Positions 51,901 to 59,754 are shown, counted from the first letter of the stretch. The stretch: 60,000 nt of DNA from Branchiostoma floridae (GCF_000003815.2 NC_049986.1:13329805-13389804); one strand, 5' to 3'. The notes: generated from the letters alone by a model not told the origin. Numbers and translations: made by a program.

Positions 51901-54287
51901 GGGTTCAATGTATTACAAATCTTGGTACTTAAGCAGCATTTTGTTTCTGCAGCTCCAGCATTTTGTTTCTGCAGCTCTTCATCTTCAATTCATGACAGCA
52001 TGAACTTTGTATAACTACTGTACTACAGAGGTGTTTAAACAAGAATTTAAAATACTTTAAAACCTCCTTTTTACATCTACCACAAAATAAAAGCACCTTG
52101 AAAGTAACTGAACCTCTTGGCTGGTCTTGTCTACCTCATTAGAAGTGTTTCAAGTTGAGGTTCAATGAACTCTGTACAAAATATCAAGATAAAATTTGTT
52201 GTTCCAGCAGTGGACAGCAACAGGCTCGACTTCCCCTTCACACTCTGCTTCCACTAACAGTAATAGCCTCCCTCCTCTATCAAAACAGCCTTTATTGGTA
52301 CTTATATCCAAAAGTGTTTGTGAGAGTAATGTTCAGAGTAATGTTCCATGAGAATGATGATTGCACGCTGCCCTGTTTCAAGAGAATTCATCAGATTTCT
52401 GCAGTAAGGAGCTGATTGTACAGGGTTAATGTACGCAGTGAAGTAATATGTGACTGTATTGGAAAATGCTGGAATTTTTGTGGGCTGAAATCAATTTTTG
52501 TTTTGTTGTCTTTCATCTAAGACACATTGGTCTTGCTTTCATTACCATAGGTTAGTCATAAACTTTACTAGTACATAAACCTTTAAAGAATACAAGCTAA
52601 TGACAATAATGTAGACAAGTTATCCTCCCCGTGGTGCTGCCTCTCATGTGTGCACTGTCAGTTACTCAGTCTTACTGTCCTGAACTGCAGCTAATGCTGT
52701 GTGAAGAATCAAAATGGTGTTTCTGCACCATAAGTTTCCAGATAGATGTACTATCTTCATCCAACTTCAAATTCCAGGGAAAATCTTGATACTTTATCTG
52801 AGTGTCCATTATGGGTGTACCATAACGGGCTGAAGGCCTGAAGTATAAATGTTACAATGTGATAAACACTGTTATAAGTACTACATGTAATGCGCTTGCA
52901 GACTGCCCTGGGCATTTGTTCTGCATCATGTGTTGGCCGTCTAGCTGTAACGCAGATGGACTGTACTCAGAGCACATCTAGCAGAACAGAGCATCTTCTC
53001 ATAGACTCATATCTGATAGAGTGGGCCGTTTATTTTTTACAGATGTTGTGCTGAAACACTATATGAGATTTGGAATACAATACAATAGATTCACAGTGAC
53101 ATATATCATAATTTGTTGTACAGACAAATACGTGTATCTGGAGCTGGATAAAACATGGAATGTCTTTCCTAGGAGTGTCTTCCAACATCATTGTCACAAA
53201 TTGTAACTTATAGTTATGAGGCAAGGAAATATTCAAGAGTGGCCCAAAACCACTTGTGAGATAGAGGATTTAGTACATGTTACATGATTGTATAATAAAA
53301 TCTCTGTCTCCCTCTCAGGTGTACCAAGGCTGGCTCCATGGGGCCAAGCAGATCATCATGAAGTGCAACCTGGCCCCCATCTTCCACGACGGGATCGATC
53401 GCGAGATGCCTTACGAGCGTCCCGAGAAGGGCTCCTCCATGGACGACTTCCGAGAGATGCTGCAGGACTTCCTGGAGAGGAACCTCGGGAAGGGGGAACA
53501 CAACGCTCTGCAAACCCGCATACTAAATGCTGCGGACATCAACAACGACGGGAAAGTGACTCTTGCGGAGGCAAAGTCCATCTGGGCCCTGCTGCAAGTC
53601 AACGAGTTCTTCATGATGATGATCCTGCAGGACAGCGAGCACACGCCCAAACTGGAGGGCTTCTGTGGGGACACGTACTTCGTACAGCGGGTGGACGCAA
53701 ACCGCTTGTACGGAATCCACATCCCGTGGATGTTTGAGATCTTCCTACCCACCAGCTATCGTCAGGCCATGGACCAATGGTTCACCCCCTCGTGGCCCAA
53801 AAAGGCCAAGATCGCCGTCGGACTTCTGGAGTTCGTGGAGGAAATTTTTGACAGCTCCCACGGCACCTTCCACATGTGTAAAACCAGCCACACGAACATT
53901 GGCTACACAAATAAACACGACTTGAAAATGATTGATCTAAGGAACCTTTACCCAGCCGAGGTGCTGAAAGAGACGCTCACGGAGAAAACGTGTTCTAAAA
54001 ACTCAGACTGTGAGCTGACAGAGGACTGCAGCTCCATGTGTGACGAGACCGCGTCTCGCTGCACGGGAGAACTCGTTCAGCCGAACCTCTCCAAAATCTG
54101 CATAGTTTTACATGACTATCTTCTGAAGGAGGTCCCAGCGGGCATCAAGGATGAGCTGACAGCACTGTTAGACAAGTGCAGCAGACTAACCACAAACACA
54201 GAAGATATGCAAATCCACCATTCCCTCATCCTCAACAATCTCAAGTCTTTATTGTGGAAACAGATATCTGACAACCAGGACTCCTAG
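33853..54287 (+). CDS. DIPK1: DIPK1/FAM69-family EF-hand kinase-like ER membrane protein (5' partial; three exons)
   Basis: Joined exons 33853-33984, 41901-42008 and 53319-54287 are all phase 0 and give 402 residues. Order: a type II signal anchor (TLVVIWLVIFIGSWAVYF), a luminal Cys-rich start (TELCREDAC, then CDRYHKG, GPLCPALCDD), a kinase-like fold holding a canonical EF-hand loop (DINNDGKVTLAE), and a C-terminal Cys cluster. The vertebrate family (DIPK1A-C, about 420-430 residues) comprises ER type II proteins predicted to be calcium-linked kinases; NEFFMMMILQD, HTPKLEGFCGD, KAKIAVGLLEFVEEIF and LILNNLKSLLWK are strong family signatures. The first exon (roughly 18-20 residues) is not in view: the first visible exon follows a TGTGCAG acceptor. 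An intronless TRIM gene lies in one intron. A possible ATTAAA polyadenylation signal is at 54426. The catalytic-loop Asp appears replaced by Lys (see findings). Confidence 0.9.
33985..36712 (+). other. DIPK1 intron, first part (before the nested TRIM gene)
   Basis: No further DIPK1 exon is expected: the flanking exons join phase 0 with continuous family homology. The open frames at 35199-35588 and 36181-36528 have no recognisable domain. TRIM promoter or 5' leader sequence should lie in the right part, but no TATA box or clear start was seen. Confidence 0.6.
36746..38698 (+). CDS. TRIM-NHL protein, probable RING E3 ubiquitin ligase (intronless)
   Basis: The 650-residue protein comes from one uninterrupted frame. 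A C3HC4 RING is complete (C18, C21, C33, H35, C38, C41, C54, C57), followed by a B-box type 2 (C104, H107, C116, C119, C124, C127, H132, H135), a coiled coil (about 140-285), a Pro/Ala/Ile-rich linker with 7-residue repeats, and about six NHL-type repeats from residue 381 to the end (GGEGSGTGQFKSPFGVAVS opens the propeller; VADNGNMRIQVF and VADYGNSSVEMF are typical strands). Architecture matches the TRIM2/3/71-type group, whose members ubiquitinate proteins or bind RNA through the NHL domain. I chose ATG 36746 (AAAATGG context); the frame is open 11 codons further upstream but only to a TTG. It lies within a DIPK1 intron, same strand. AATAAA at 38884 is a likely poly(A) signal. Lancelets carry many TRIM genes, so orthology is unassigned. 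Confidence 0.93.
   Translation: MAAAPSNLGTEFKEELICSICLELYTRPKMLPCQHTFCQDCLQDHAGKGRTFQCPICRQQVKLTRQGVEGLPINHLVTSLCERLQNQATQSGETREQPQSGNRCSFHPSEVLKVYCKQCQVPVCDQCLEQAHDDHRTTTIKKAAQEKSLRVKPLINEGRNIIESYLSFLRNLRETEKTLNEQKQQRDNSIIQAYNQMMQKLTHGKDLLLSESQKNHSKNLEKIQTGRDRALADINELCAACDRAEQELQQGWVEILSQQTTLTEVVVKYQRKAAPTPVHTEPAVFQPTGTPVPVLGHVIIQSLPSAPIPVAPSPIPAVPSPITAVSAPITAVSAPITAVSAPITAAQIPPVTTVLASSNGAAGGTGHHHDNQRHGEPQSKKVIFGGEGSGTGQFKSPFGVAVSDEEVFVADNGNMRIQVFTLHGTFVQQFPTVVSGEEKMKPWDVAMDGEGNLWVVGGTDLAHFAVQYNKQGRVLRKFDLYKAVWNRGVAVDTRRNHILITQSTGDQSTQGEVLVFWPDRTTVRTVGQQQGMKWPRYITVSGEGNIIVSGRYNQCVYVYNEYGQFQLQFGGERSSEGQLNEPRGICTDGADNIIVADYGNSSVEMFDKTGRFVKSITTDLNRPCAVAMATQGQLVVTDVGNNTVSIFHTY
37664..37789 (+). 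repeat. In-frame 21-bp coding repeat, 6 units
   Basis: Six 21-base units beginning CCAATC encode 7-residue P-I-(P/T)-A-V-type repeats in the linker between the coiled coil and NHL domain. The three central units (CCAATCACAGCAGTATCTGCA) are identical or nearly so, suggesting recent expansion. Length variation here would change linker length without a frameshift. Confidence 0.9.
38699..38910 (+). other. TRIM 3' untranslated region with AATAAA
   Basis: The stop TGA ends at 38698. The first AATAAA is at 38884-38889 in an A/T-rich context followed by TTTGATTTTGAGTGT, consistent with a cleavage site shortly after. Confidence 0.6.
39030..39610. mobile_element. Outer hAT-like MITE, interrupted by a second element
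   Basis: The left end CAGGGCTCAAAATACC and the right end GGTATTACAAGCCCTG are imperfect inverted repeats of the CAGGG type common in hAT transposons. The interior repeats GTGCAGGTA several times. The direct repeat AATTA flanks both ends. The unit is split by the element at 39278-39577. Confidence 0.6.
39278..39577. mobile_element. Inner hAT-like MITE inserted in the outer one
   Basis: The left end CAGGCCTCAAAATGAAC pairs with the reverse complement of the right end GTTAACTTCGAGCCCTG. The interior is rich in GTCCCA motifs with a CG-rich centre near 39,430. The flanks carry GCAGG on both sides, a possible short target duplication. It is non-coding, 300 bp. Confidence 0.6.
39611..41055 (+). other. 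DIPK1 intron, part after the TRIM gene
   Basis: No exon is supported. It holds a 15-bp duplication (TTTTTTAGTACCAA, near 40,000) and a TG-rich microsatellite (about 40,218-40,312), whose minus-strand frame encodes only a His/Thr low-complexity peptide. Confidence 0.5.
40218..40312. repeat. (TG)n-type microsatellite
   Basis: Interrupted TGTGTG runs mixed with TGCG and TGTA. Confidence 0.85.
41056..41262. mobile_element. MITE-like element, CTGTAAA ends, TA-flanked
   Basis: TACTGTAAAAGCA at the left pairs with TGCATTTACAGTA at the right. The terminal TA on each side is compatible with a TA target duplication of a Tc1/mariner-type element. The interior has repeated, mutually inverted GCGGTGGTTTTAA / TTAAACCACCGC segments with conserved CpGs, so it is a fairly young copy. 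Older fragments lie at 31,275 and 47,795. Confidence 0.65.
41285..41818. repeat. Minisatellite, 10 units, period 59 bp changing to 50 bp
   Basis: TTTCAGTACCATGAAAAGGC-type cores begin at 41301, 41362, 41421, 41480, 41539, 41598, 41658, 41708, 41758 and 41808. Spacing is 61, 59, 59, 59, 59, 60 and then 50, 50, 50. The short units lack one of two GAAGGTATT segments. The array ends about 80 bases before a DIPK1 exon. A minus-strand frame in it is repeat-derived. Confidence 0.92.
41901..42008 (+). CDS. DIPK1: DIPK1 exon: Cys-rich segment
   Basis: The acceptor TGATGCCCAACAG precedes 36 codons, and the donor is GTCGGT. The encoded CDRYHKGIITGPLCPALCDD and NQCLSSHPANQ correspond to the conserved C-x2-Y-x2-G...GPxCxxLC segment of FAM69 proteins. 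The exon is clearly GC-richer than its surroundings. Confidence 0.92.
42009..44564 (+). other. DIPK1 intron, gene-free part
   Basis: No exon is expected, because flanking exons are contiguous in the protein. No repeat of note was seen. CpG-richer patches lie around 42,880-42,960 and 44,200-44,350. Confidence 0.5.
44565..45720. mobile_element. Dispersed repeat with TGTG/TCTG microsatellite and Oct-type palindromes
   Basis: It starts with a small hairpin (ACCTT...AAGGT), then TTTGTCTGTGTGTGTGTCTG. It then repeats a GTTGATGGATCGTCATGATT-like unit (about 44650, 44930, 45182 and 45595) and GGCCCCCTAGCGGC (twice). Five AT-rich inverted repeats of the form TAATTATGCAAAT...ATTTGCATAATTAATGA follow (45011, 45141, 45257, 45405, 45671; the last two decayed). 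No coding capacity. It is the same family as 28,761. Confidence 0.65.
45721..49891 (+). other. DIPK1 intron, gene-free part
   Basis: No exon was recognised. It contains an element relic at 47,795-47,850 and two GTGAAGTTCAAGGTC copies (about 46,459 and 46,517). The open frames are featureless. Confidence 0.45.
47795..47850. mobile_element. Relic of the CTGTAAA / GCGGTGG element family
   Basis: GAAACCACCGCAAAAGTTTC and neighbouring bases match the right half of the 41,056-41,262 element. Confidence 0.45.
49902..50086. mobile_element. Hairpin MITE, copy 1
   Basis: GTTCACCTTTATCCGTAGGG at the left pairs with CCCCGCAGATAAAGGTGAAC at the right, continuing inward as GTAACC/GGTTAC, so nearly the whole 185-bp unit can fold. 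TATAACGTTA occurs on both flanks (49892-49901 and 50090-50099), either a target duplication or an extension of the inverted repeat. Copy 2 lies at 59,755. Confidence 0.8.
50087..53318 (+). other. DIPK1 intron, last part
   Basis: The 164-codon frame at 50446-50940 is AT-rich and hydrophobic with no recognised domain or splice context. A 22-bp tandem duplication (CAGCATTTTGTTTCTGCAGC) occupies 51934-51977. The branch/acceptor region ends CTGTCTCCCTCTCAG before the exon. Confidence 0.5.
53319..54287 (+). CDS. DIPK1: DIPK1 terminal exon: kinase-like domain with EF hand
   Basis: The exon has 322 codons plus TAG. It opens VYQGWLHGAKQIIMKCNLAP, where the Lys of IIMKC fits the beta-3 lysine. The EF-hand loop (Asp1, Asn3, Asp5, Gly6, Glu12) follows, then EAKSIWALLQVNEFF, GFCGDTYFVQRV, FTPSWPKKAKIAVGLLEF, the catalytic-loop-like MCKTSHTNIGY, DLKMIDLRNLYP, and the cluster CSKNSDC, DCSSMC, RC. 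It ends LILNNLKSLLWKQ. GC content is far above the flanks. Overlapping frames on both strands are shadows. Confidence 0.95.
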   Translation: MYQGWLHGAKQIIMKCNLAPIFHDGIDREMPYERPEKGSSMDDFREMLQDFLERNLGKGEHNALQTRILNAADINNDGKVTLAEAKSIWALLQVNEFFMMMILQDSEHTPKLEGFCGDTYFVQRVDANRLYGIHIPWMFEIFLPTSYRQAMDQWFTPSWPKKAKIAVGLLEFVEEIFDSSHGTFHMCKTSHTNIGYTNKHDLKMIDLRNLYPAEVLKETLTEKTCSKNSDCELTEDCSSMCDETASRCTGELVQPNLSKICIVLHDYLLKEVPAGIKDELTALLDKCSRLTTNTEDMQIHHSLILNNLKSLLWKQISDNQDS

Positions 54288-57200
54288 CACCTGGGGATGA
54301 TATAGACTTGTATACATAATGTATGTACATGTTAGTTAATGGTATAACATCTTGTTTGGTGCACCCAACTATTGTAGTCAATTTGGTGTGGAAATACAAA
54401 TGTAAGTACATGAATGATGAATGGTATTAAATCGCAAAAAAATTCAGAAAGATACATATACATGTATCATTTGTGGAACTTCCAAAGGGTATCAATATAT
54501 GTACATGTAGCAAAAATTTATTTAGTATCTCTGATAATCAGAGAAGAGGTTATTGATATTAAGGCATAAGATCTGTAGTAATGATATCTTGAGGACGGAC
54601 ATTGTTGGATGCACCATGTTGGATGTTTATGATGTAGATAAAGTAGATGTTAAGAATGTAACTTCCAAGGAGGTGTTGTACCTCTATAAGACTGATTCAA
54701 TGTTAAGATGGGAAAGGAGGACATCTTTGTAGATTAAGAATTAGCTTGCCATCTTGATCTGAAAGAGTGAAAGTTATTCCAATCTTCTTCCAATACCAGT
54801 CCTTTAGAAAGTATTGGAACTTCCCTAATGATGTACAATGTACATGTAGGATGTGAAGTCACTGAGTCTGTTCACCTGTTTTTCTTAGCACATGCCACAG
54901 CAGACATACACACGTACAGAGAGCAATACTACATTTCCACTGTCCTGTCAGATCATCGACAGATGGGTATCACACTGATCTTGTCTCCAAAACCATTCCT
55001 GTACACATGGATACAAAATGGGTGACACATCATTGCATTTCCATCTGATTTGGCATTGCCGTCTGGTGATAGAAATCCATCTTTGCTGCATCTTTATCTT
55101 TCAAAGATACATGTATGCTGCTCTGCTTCCCTGAAACTCTAATGCAGTGTAAGTATGTTGCAGCATATGTAGCAACTGGATGATGGTGAAAATGTTTTAT
55201 TTCCATTATTTTTGAAAACATGAAGTGGTCAGAATTCTTCCCACTTCATTCAATGTTAAATGGACGGTCAAGTGTGAACATACTGCCCTGGTCAACAGGC
55301 TGACAAAAACTGAAACTGCCTAACAGGCACCATACTGGACACCTTTAAATTTGATACAGAAACATTCAGCCCACCAATGTGTTACTTCCCACCAGTATTT
55401 TAGCATATGTCATTTACAATTGTTAAGGACTGGAGCATCAACTTCCTGTGTCTCCTGTCTTCTTCAGAATGACAGTATTTTAGGTTCCGTGCACACCTTT
55501 ATTTTTCTGTACAGCATAGCATTAGCTTTTTGTGAAAGTATGCAGCACCGTATGAAAAGATATCATGACATTCAGAGTTAAATCAGTAGGGGTCTATGGT
55601 AATGGTAAAGGTAATGATTGTTTGTGTAAGAAAGAAGCACAAGTCAACAACTTCACCAATAATTAAAATCCCACCTTAGAGATTCCCACATTATTAGGTA
55701 AATCTATGGTTACACAGTGAAATTTTGGTGCACAAATTACCGTTAAGTACATGTTTCCTATGTTACCATTAGGTAAAATATACCTGTAGGCTTATGGAGC
55801 TATGGAAAAAGAGATAAAATATTATTTTGCTTACTTTTACAGTAAAGAAACTTGACAATGTATTTGAAGCTATAGCAAGTTTATCTTTTGAAATGGATAG
55901 AAAATGTTGAAGTTTGGCTTTGCTGTATTTCTCTGGTAAAGGTGGCAGTACTGTGCATGTGCATACCATCCTGTGGCACGCACAGCTATGTACCTAATGT
56001 CATTGCAAAGTTACTGCATGGACATAATGTTTTAAAAAACTGTCATATGTACATTTCCTTTTGCCGTTCACCATATGAATTATTATCAGAAAGTTTTGTT
56101 GCTATGCTGTTGCTTCAGTCCTCTCCAGAAGTGTAGGGAGCTCTGGTGAGGGCTAAGATGAATGCAGATGGAGCTGATGCTTATGTGGAAAAGAAGGATT
56201 CATTTCTCCTCTAGGATAGGACAGTTGCTGATCTGAGATGACCAAGCTGCAGTATGTGGTCCTTCCAGTAGGTGGAGCAGTTTATTTGTCTCCCATGTTG
56301 TGAGATGAGCAGAAAAGCTTTATGTGACACAGAGGTGTAACTGTTATACTATGATACACAATGTAGCACCCACTATTATGCTTCCCATTTTATGATATAG
56401 TGGACACTACCCAGTCTCGAGTCATTTGAATAGAAGTCTGGCCAACCATGTGAGAACTTTTAAGCATTGTTTTCTGAAATATGAAGCACATTTCTGAATG
56501 TTACATGTTATGCAGTTGCTTCAGAATGTGTGTTTGAAATAAAGGTAGCAATGTATTTTCACTTATAGAGTCTGTTACCATTCCAAACGTTTGGATGAAA
56601 ACTTTTGGATGAATAGTTTTGACTAGAGCTGAATCTTACAGGAATACATGCACAGAGCAACTTGTGAAAAGGAATGATGATGAAACGTTTAGACATTTGA
56701 CTTACCATGTCAGGTTAATTTTGCTTGTATCAGTGATTTTGTTAGTAACTCCAGTCCATGCCTGTTAATTTCAAGCATTAGAAAGAGCACAACATGTACA
56801 GTGAACAGTTATAGGAGCTGCGGTTTTATTGAACAGTTAAAGATATTTATTCCAGATCAGCTGATGATGCCATGTTTATTTCATGCTAGCCTACTGTAAT
56901 TACAAGACATTGCAAGACATGAATTTCTGCAGTTTGCCTATTATATGAGACTTGTTTTATAAGGATAATCAATTGTCAGATAACATAAACGGTAGTAGAC
57001 ACATTGCGCAGTTTATGGTTACATTGATCAGTTCACTGTTATCCATTTTCGATACATACATGGTGTTGTGCAATTTACAACTGGAGTGGTGACTATTTAG
57101 ACAATTGTTAGAAAGACAATACTCCATAACACAAGCCTTACGGTAGCCAATGATTAAGTTTTTGCGTTGTAAAAGATAAAAGAAATATAACTTGCACTTC

Positions 57201-57940
57201 TCATGCTTTGTTCAATTTGTTTATGTTAAGCAGCGGTTGTTTCTTCCAGGGAGAATATTAGAGTTATGATTATGGCACACTTTTGTGAAATTTTGACTTC
57301 CATTCTTTTCTAGTCAAAGTCTGTGCTGTAGTGATGGTTTCATCATAAAGCTGGCTTGGGGTCCACATGTTCTGAAAATGGATGTCTTTGTCTTGATTTA
57401 TTTTGTCTTAGTTCCTCTCTAGTTTATCAGTAGAACTTGTGGAAGAGTCTTAGTGTGGAAGAGTTAGCTTGAAAAAGTCTGCTTGTTTCTCAGGTACATG
57501 TATGTACTGTTCCTGCCCTATTTACATTACATGTAATTACGTGGACTGAATGGGAAGAGACATACATGTACAGTTAAACAATCATGTACAATTTATTCTC
57601 TGGTGAGGACCACCTGACCAATGCAGTAAACATCCAGTCTATTGTGACCACGTCCTGTCCACATAATATTATACATTTTGATTTTACTGGTCAAGTGGTC
57701 TTCTCAGAAAGTTTTAACTGCAGATGGACCTCAATGTTGAAGAATGTTCCAATTTGTGATAAACATTGTGGAGTGACAGCACTACCAAGTGGTGATGAGA
57801 ATGAAACGTAGGGAAATGATAATGCTACAGAACCAATCAATCAATTTGACACAATTCGTTGGAAATATTACCGAGTATCATGCAGTTACACCAGCCAGTG
57901 TTAGACATGAAATTTCTGGGTTCCTACAAAGTACTGAGGG
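54288..57940. other. DIPK1 3' UTR and convergent intergenic stretch
   Basis: ATTAAA at 54426 and AATAAA at 56538 are possible DIPK1 poly(A) signals. For the minus-strand PhyH gene, TTTATT at 57592 (AATAAA on the minus strand) is a candidate. No exon is supported. Confidence 0.45.
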
Positions 57941-58220
57941 CTGTTAGCTGATCATGTGACCAGTACAGAACCTGTTAACTGATCAGGTGACCAGTACAGA
58001 ACCTTTTAACTGATCAGGTGACCAGTACAGAACCTGTTAGCTGATCATGTGACCAGTACAGAACCTGTTAGCTGATCATGTGACCAGTACAGAACCTGTT
58101 AGCTGATCATGTGACCAGTACAGAACCTTTTAACTGATCAGGTGACCAGTACAGAACCTGTTAGCTGATCAGGTGACCAGTACAGAACCTGTTAGCTGAT
58201 CAGGTGACCAGTACAGAGCC
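57941..58220. repeat. 31-bp minisatellite, 9 units
   Basis: The unit is TTAGCTGATCATGTGACCAG followed by TACAGAACCTG, with exact 31-base periodicity. Variants alternate at two sites (GATCATG/GATCAGG and TTAGCTG/TTAACTG/TTTTAACTG). It ends 2 bases from the PhyH stop codon, so it should be transcribed in that gene's 3' UTR. It is not a CRISPR array because there are no unique spacers. Confidence 0.95.
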
Positions 58221-58222
58221 TA

Positions 58223-58345
58223 TCATTCGTCCCCCTTGAAGGTCGTGAGGTCGGCCTTGACTGTCTTGTCCATGCTCGGGTCCACAAACTCCTTCCCTGT
58301 CATGTCTGTGAAGTTCTCACACTTCAAGATGGCGTCGTTGGGAAC
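58223..58345 (-). CDS. PhyH terminal exon
   Basis: The exon has 40 codons plus TGA, from [14 protein letters not shown] to TFKGDE. The acceptor is CTTTTAATACACAG. The first codon follows the preceding HK codon in phase 0. Confidence 0.92.
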   Translation of the reverse strand, partial: VPNDAILKCENFTDMTGKEFVDPSMDKTVKADLTTFKGDE

Positions 58346-59714
58346 CTGTGTATTAAAAGAAAAATGTTAATGTCAAATCAGGAAAGCACACATCACAAAA
58401 TGAAATATGCACTGTTCTAAAAGAAAGTAAGGCACCACGAATTACATGTACTATGTTGTTACCTTTTCTGGAACCACATAAAAAATTGGCATTTCAATGA
58501 GACTGCAACAAGTATGCCTACCTTCCAGAGAACACTTTTCAAGCTGCAATCTGAAGTGGGAATATTTTTATGATGCAGAGTCTTAAACTGAAACACAACT
58601 ATAGAAAAATCATGTACCTTGTGCAGCGGTGTGTACTGTGGATGATGATGCACGTACACAGGGTTGTTACTGGCGCGGTTATAAGAACAGATGAAGTTCC
58701 AGCGGCGCCGCGGGGAGTCGTTCTTGTCGCTGCTGTGCAGCAGGTTGCAGTGGAAAAACAGCGCATCACCTGGAATTGCGCAGAAATCACACATTTGTAC
58801 ATGCAGTATTTATATCAGATTCTCCAAATTTAGCATTAATCCCTCCCAATAGCTCTTAGGGCACACAACTGTGTGCAATCAGTGAAGCAGGAGGCCTAGG
58901 CTAATCCACTTGTAATGGTCCGTGTGTTTAACTACTGTCCCCTACAGCTGAGTGCCTAACACAAAAAGTAGTATGCACCTTTGTAATGACGGGGATCAAA
59001 CTCACAAGTTACAACCAACTGAATACAAATGTATAGGCAAACACTCTACTCACTTGGCCATTACACAGATTCTCCAAAGCTATTGTTATCAAATTAAAGT
59101 GAGATTCTAGTCTTACCTTCGTCCAGTTCTGCATACTCCAGTGGGAAGATCTTCATGGCCTCCCCCACCCTCTTCATGTCTGCTCCAGTCTGCCCTCCCA
59201 CAAACACGTGGTCAATACGCCCCAGTTTGTGAGAGCCAGGAAGAAACTGTGGGTGAACAGTTACAATGTGAGCATTATTAAATTGGGTTCTATAAAAATG
59301 CTTACTAACATTAATTTCAACATGAAATATAGCAATGATGTTATATTTCAGAAATCTCTACCTGCAAACACCCATTCTCCCTGTCTGCCTTGTCAACTGC
59401 AATGATCACAGAAGCCATGTCAGGAAACAGATTGCCGTTCTTGTACCAGTAGCTGTGAAAGATACCAACACACTGGCTAACTTCACATTGCAATACATAC
59501 ATGTATCTAAACTCCAGACATGAAGCAAAATTGATGTGAACAGAGATGTTGAGGGATGTGGGTGAAGCTGACATACCCATAGTGATATGAACAGAGATGA
59601 GACCTGTGTGTGCACGTACCCATAGTCCTGATGCCAGTTGATGTTCCCACCAGAATGAGGCTCCTTCATGACCAGTTTGGTGTGGTAGTGGTAGACCTCC
59701 TGTCCTCCTAGCAA
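58223..59714 (-). CDS. PhyH-family Fe(II)/2-oxoglutarate dioxygenase (5' partial, last five coding exons)
   Basis: Exons (minus strand, 5' to 3') 59714-59620, 59452-59362, 59246-59117, 58769-58618 and 58345-58223 have consistent phases and GT-AG borders and give 196 residues to a TGA. The double-stranded beta-helix motifs are visible: HQD in [11 protein letters not shown] is the H-x-D iron-binding pair, [12 protein letters not shown] follows, [14 protein letters not shown] supplies the distal His, and the Arg in SPRRRWNF fits 2-oxoglutarate binding. The family hydroxylates small molecules (phytanoyl-CoA, free proline, halogenated or osmolyte substrates). Sequence style is nearer to the bacterial-like proline/ectoine-hydroxylase group than to human PHYH or PHYHD1, but the substrate is unknown. 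No C-terminal SKL-type peroxisome signal: it ends TFKGDE. The N-terminal exons lie beyond 60,000. Confidence 0.92.
58618..58769 (-). CDS. PhyH exon with distal His and Arg
   Basis: The 152-base exon encodes [14 protein letters not shown] through YTPLHK. The donor is AAG followed by GTACAT. It contains the predicted third iron ligand and the 2-oxoglutarate-binding Arg. Confidence 0.93.
58829..59065 (-). mobile_element. tRNA-derived SINE with 13-bp target-site duplication
   Basis: On the minus strand the element begins TGTAATGGCCAAGTGAGTAG. This contains an A-box-like TGGCCAAGTGAG (59060-59049), followed by a B-box-like GAGTTTGATCCCC (about 59003-58991), at tRNA-like spacing. The non-tRNA tail runs to 58829 and ends GGGATTAATGCTAAA without a long poly-A. 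The perfect 13-base repeat CAGATTCTCCAAA flanks it (58816-58828 and 59066-59078). It makes up most of the 347-base PhyH intron. Confidence 0.88.
59117..59246 (-). CDS. PhyH exon
   Basis: The 130-base exon encodes [18 protein letters not shown] through [11 protein letters not shown]. The donor is GAAG followed by GTAAGA. Confidence 0.92.
59362..59452 (-). CDS. PhyH exon
   Basis: The 91-base exon encodes [19 protein letters not shown] and [11 protein letters not shown]. The acceptor is TATCTTTCACAG and the donor is CAG followed by GTAGAG. Confidence 0.92.
59620..59714 (-). CDS. PhyH exon with H-x-D iron motif (first in window)
   Basis: The 95-base exon begins after a CTTCCTCCAG acceptor and encodes [20 protein letters not shown], then [12 protein letters not shown]. 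Preceding exons are outside the window; the open frame continuing upstream (to 59741) is intronic. Confidence 0.92.
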
Positions 59715-59754
59715 CTGGAGGAAGCAGAACCAACAGAACACTCAGATAATGCTA

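Noticed and set aside
53288-53925. Long alternative frames over the DIPK1 terminal exon
   Set aside because: They are shadows caused by the GC-rich real exon; the +1 frame carries all family motifs.
57941-58220. CRISPR-like array
   Set aside because: Units are contiguous 31-mers with no unique spacers, in an animal genome: a minisatellite.
58991-59061. A functional tRNA gene
   Set aside because: A and B boxes are present, but the sequence does not fold as a complete cloverleaf by eye, and it is bounded by a 13-bp target duplication with a non-tRNA tail: a SINE.
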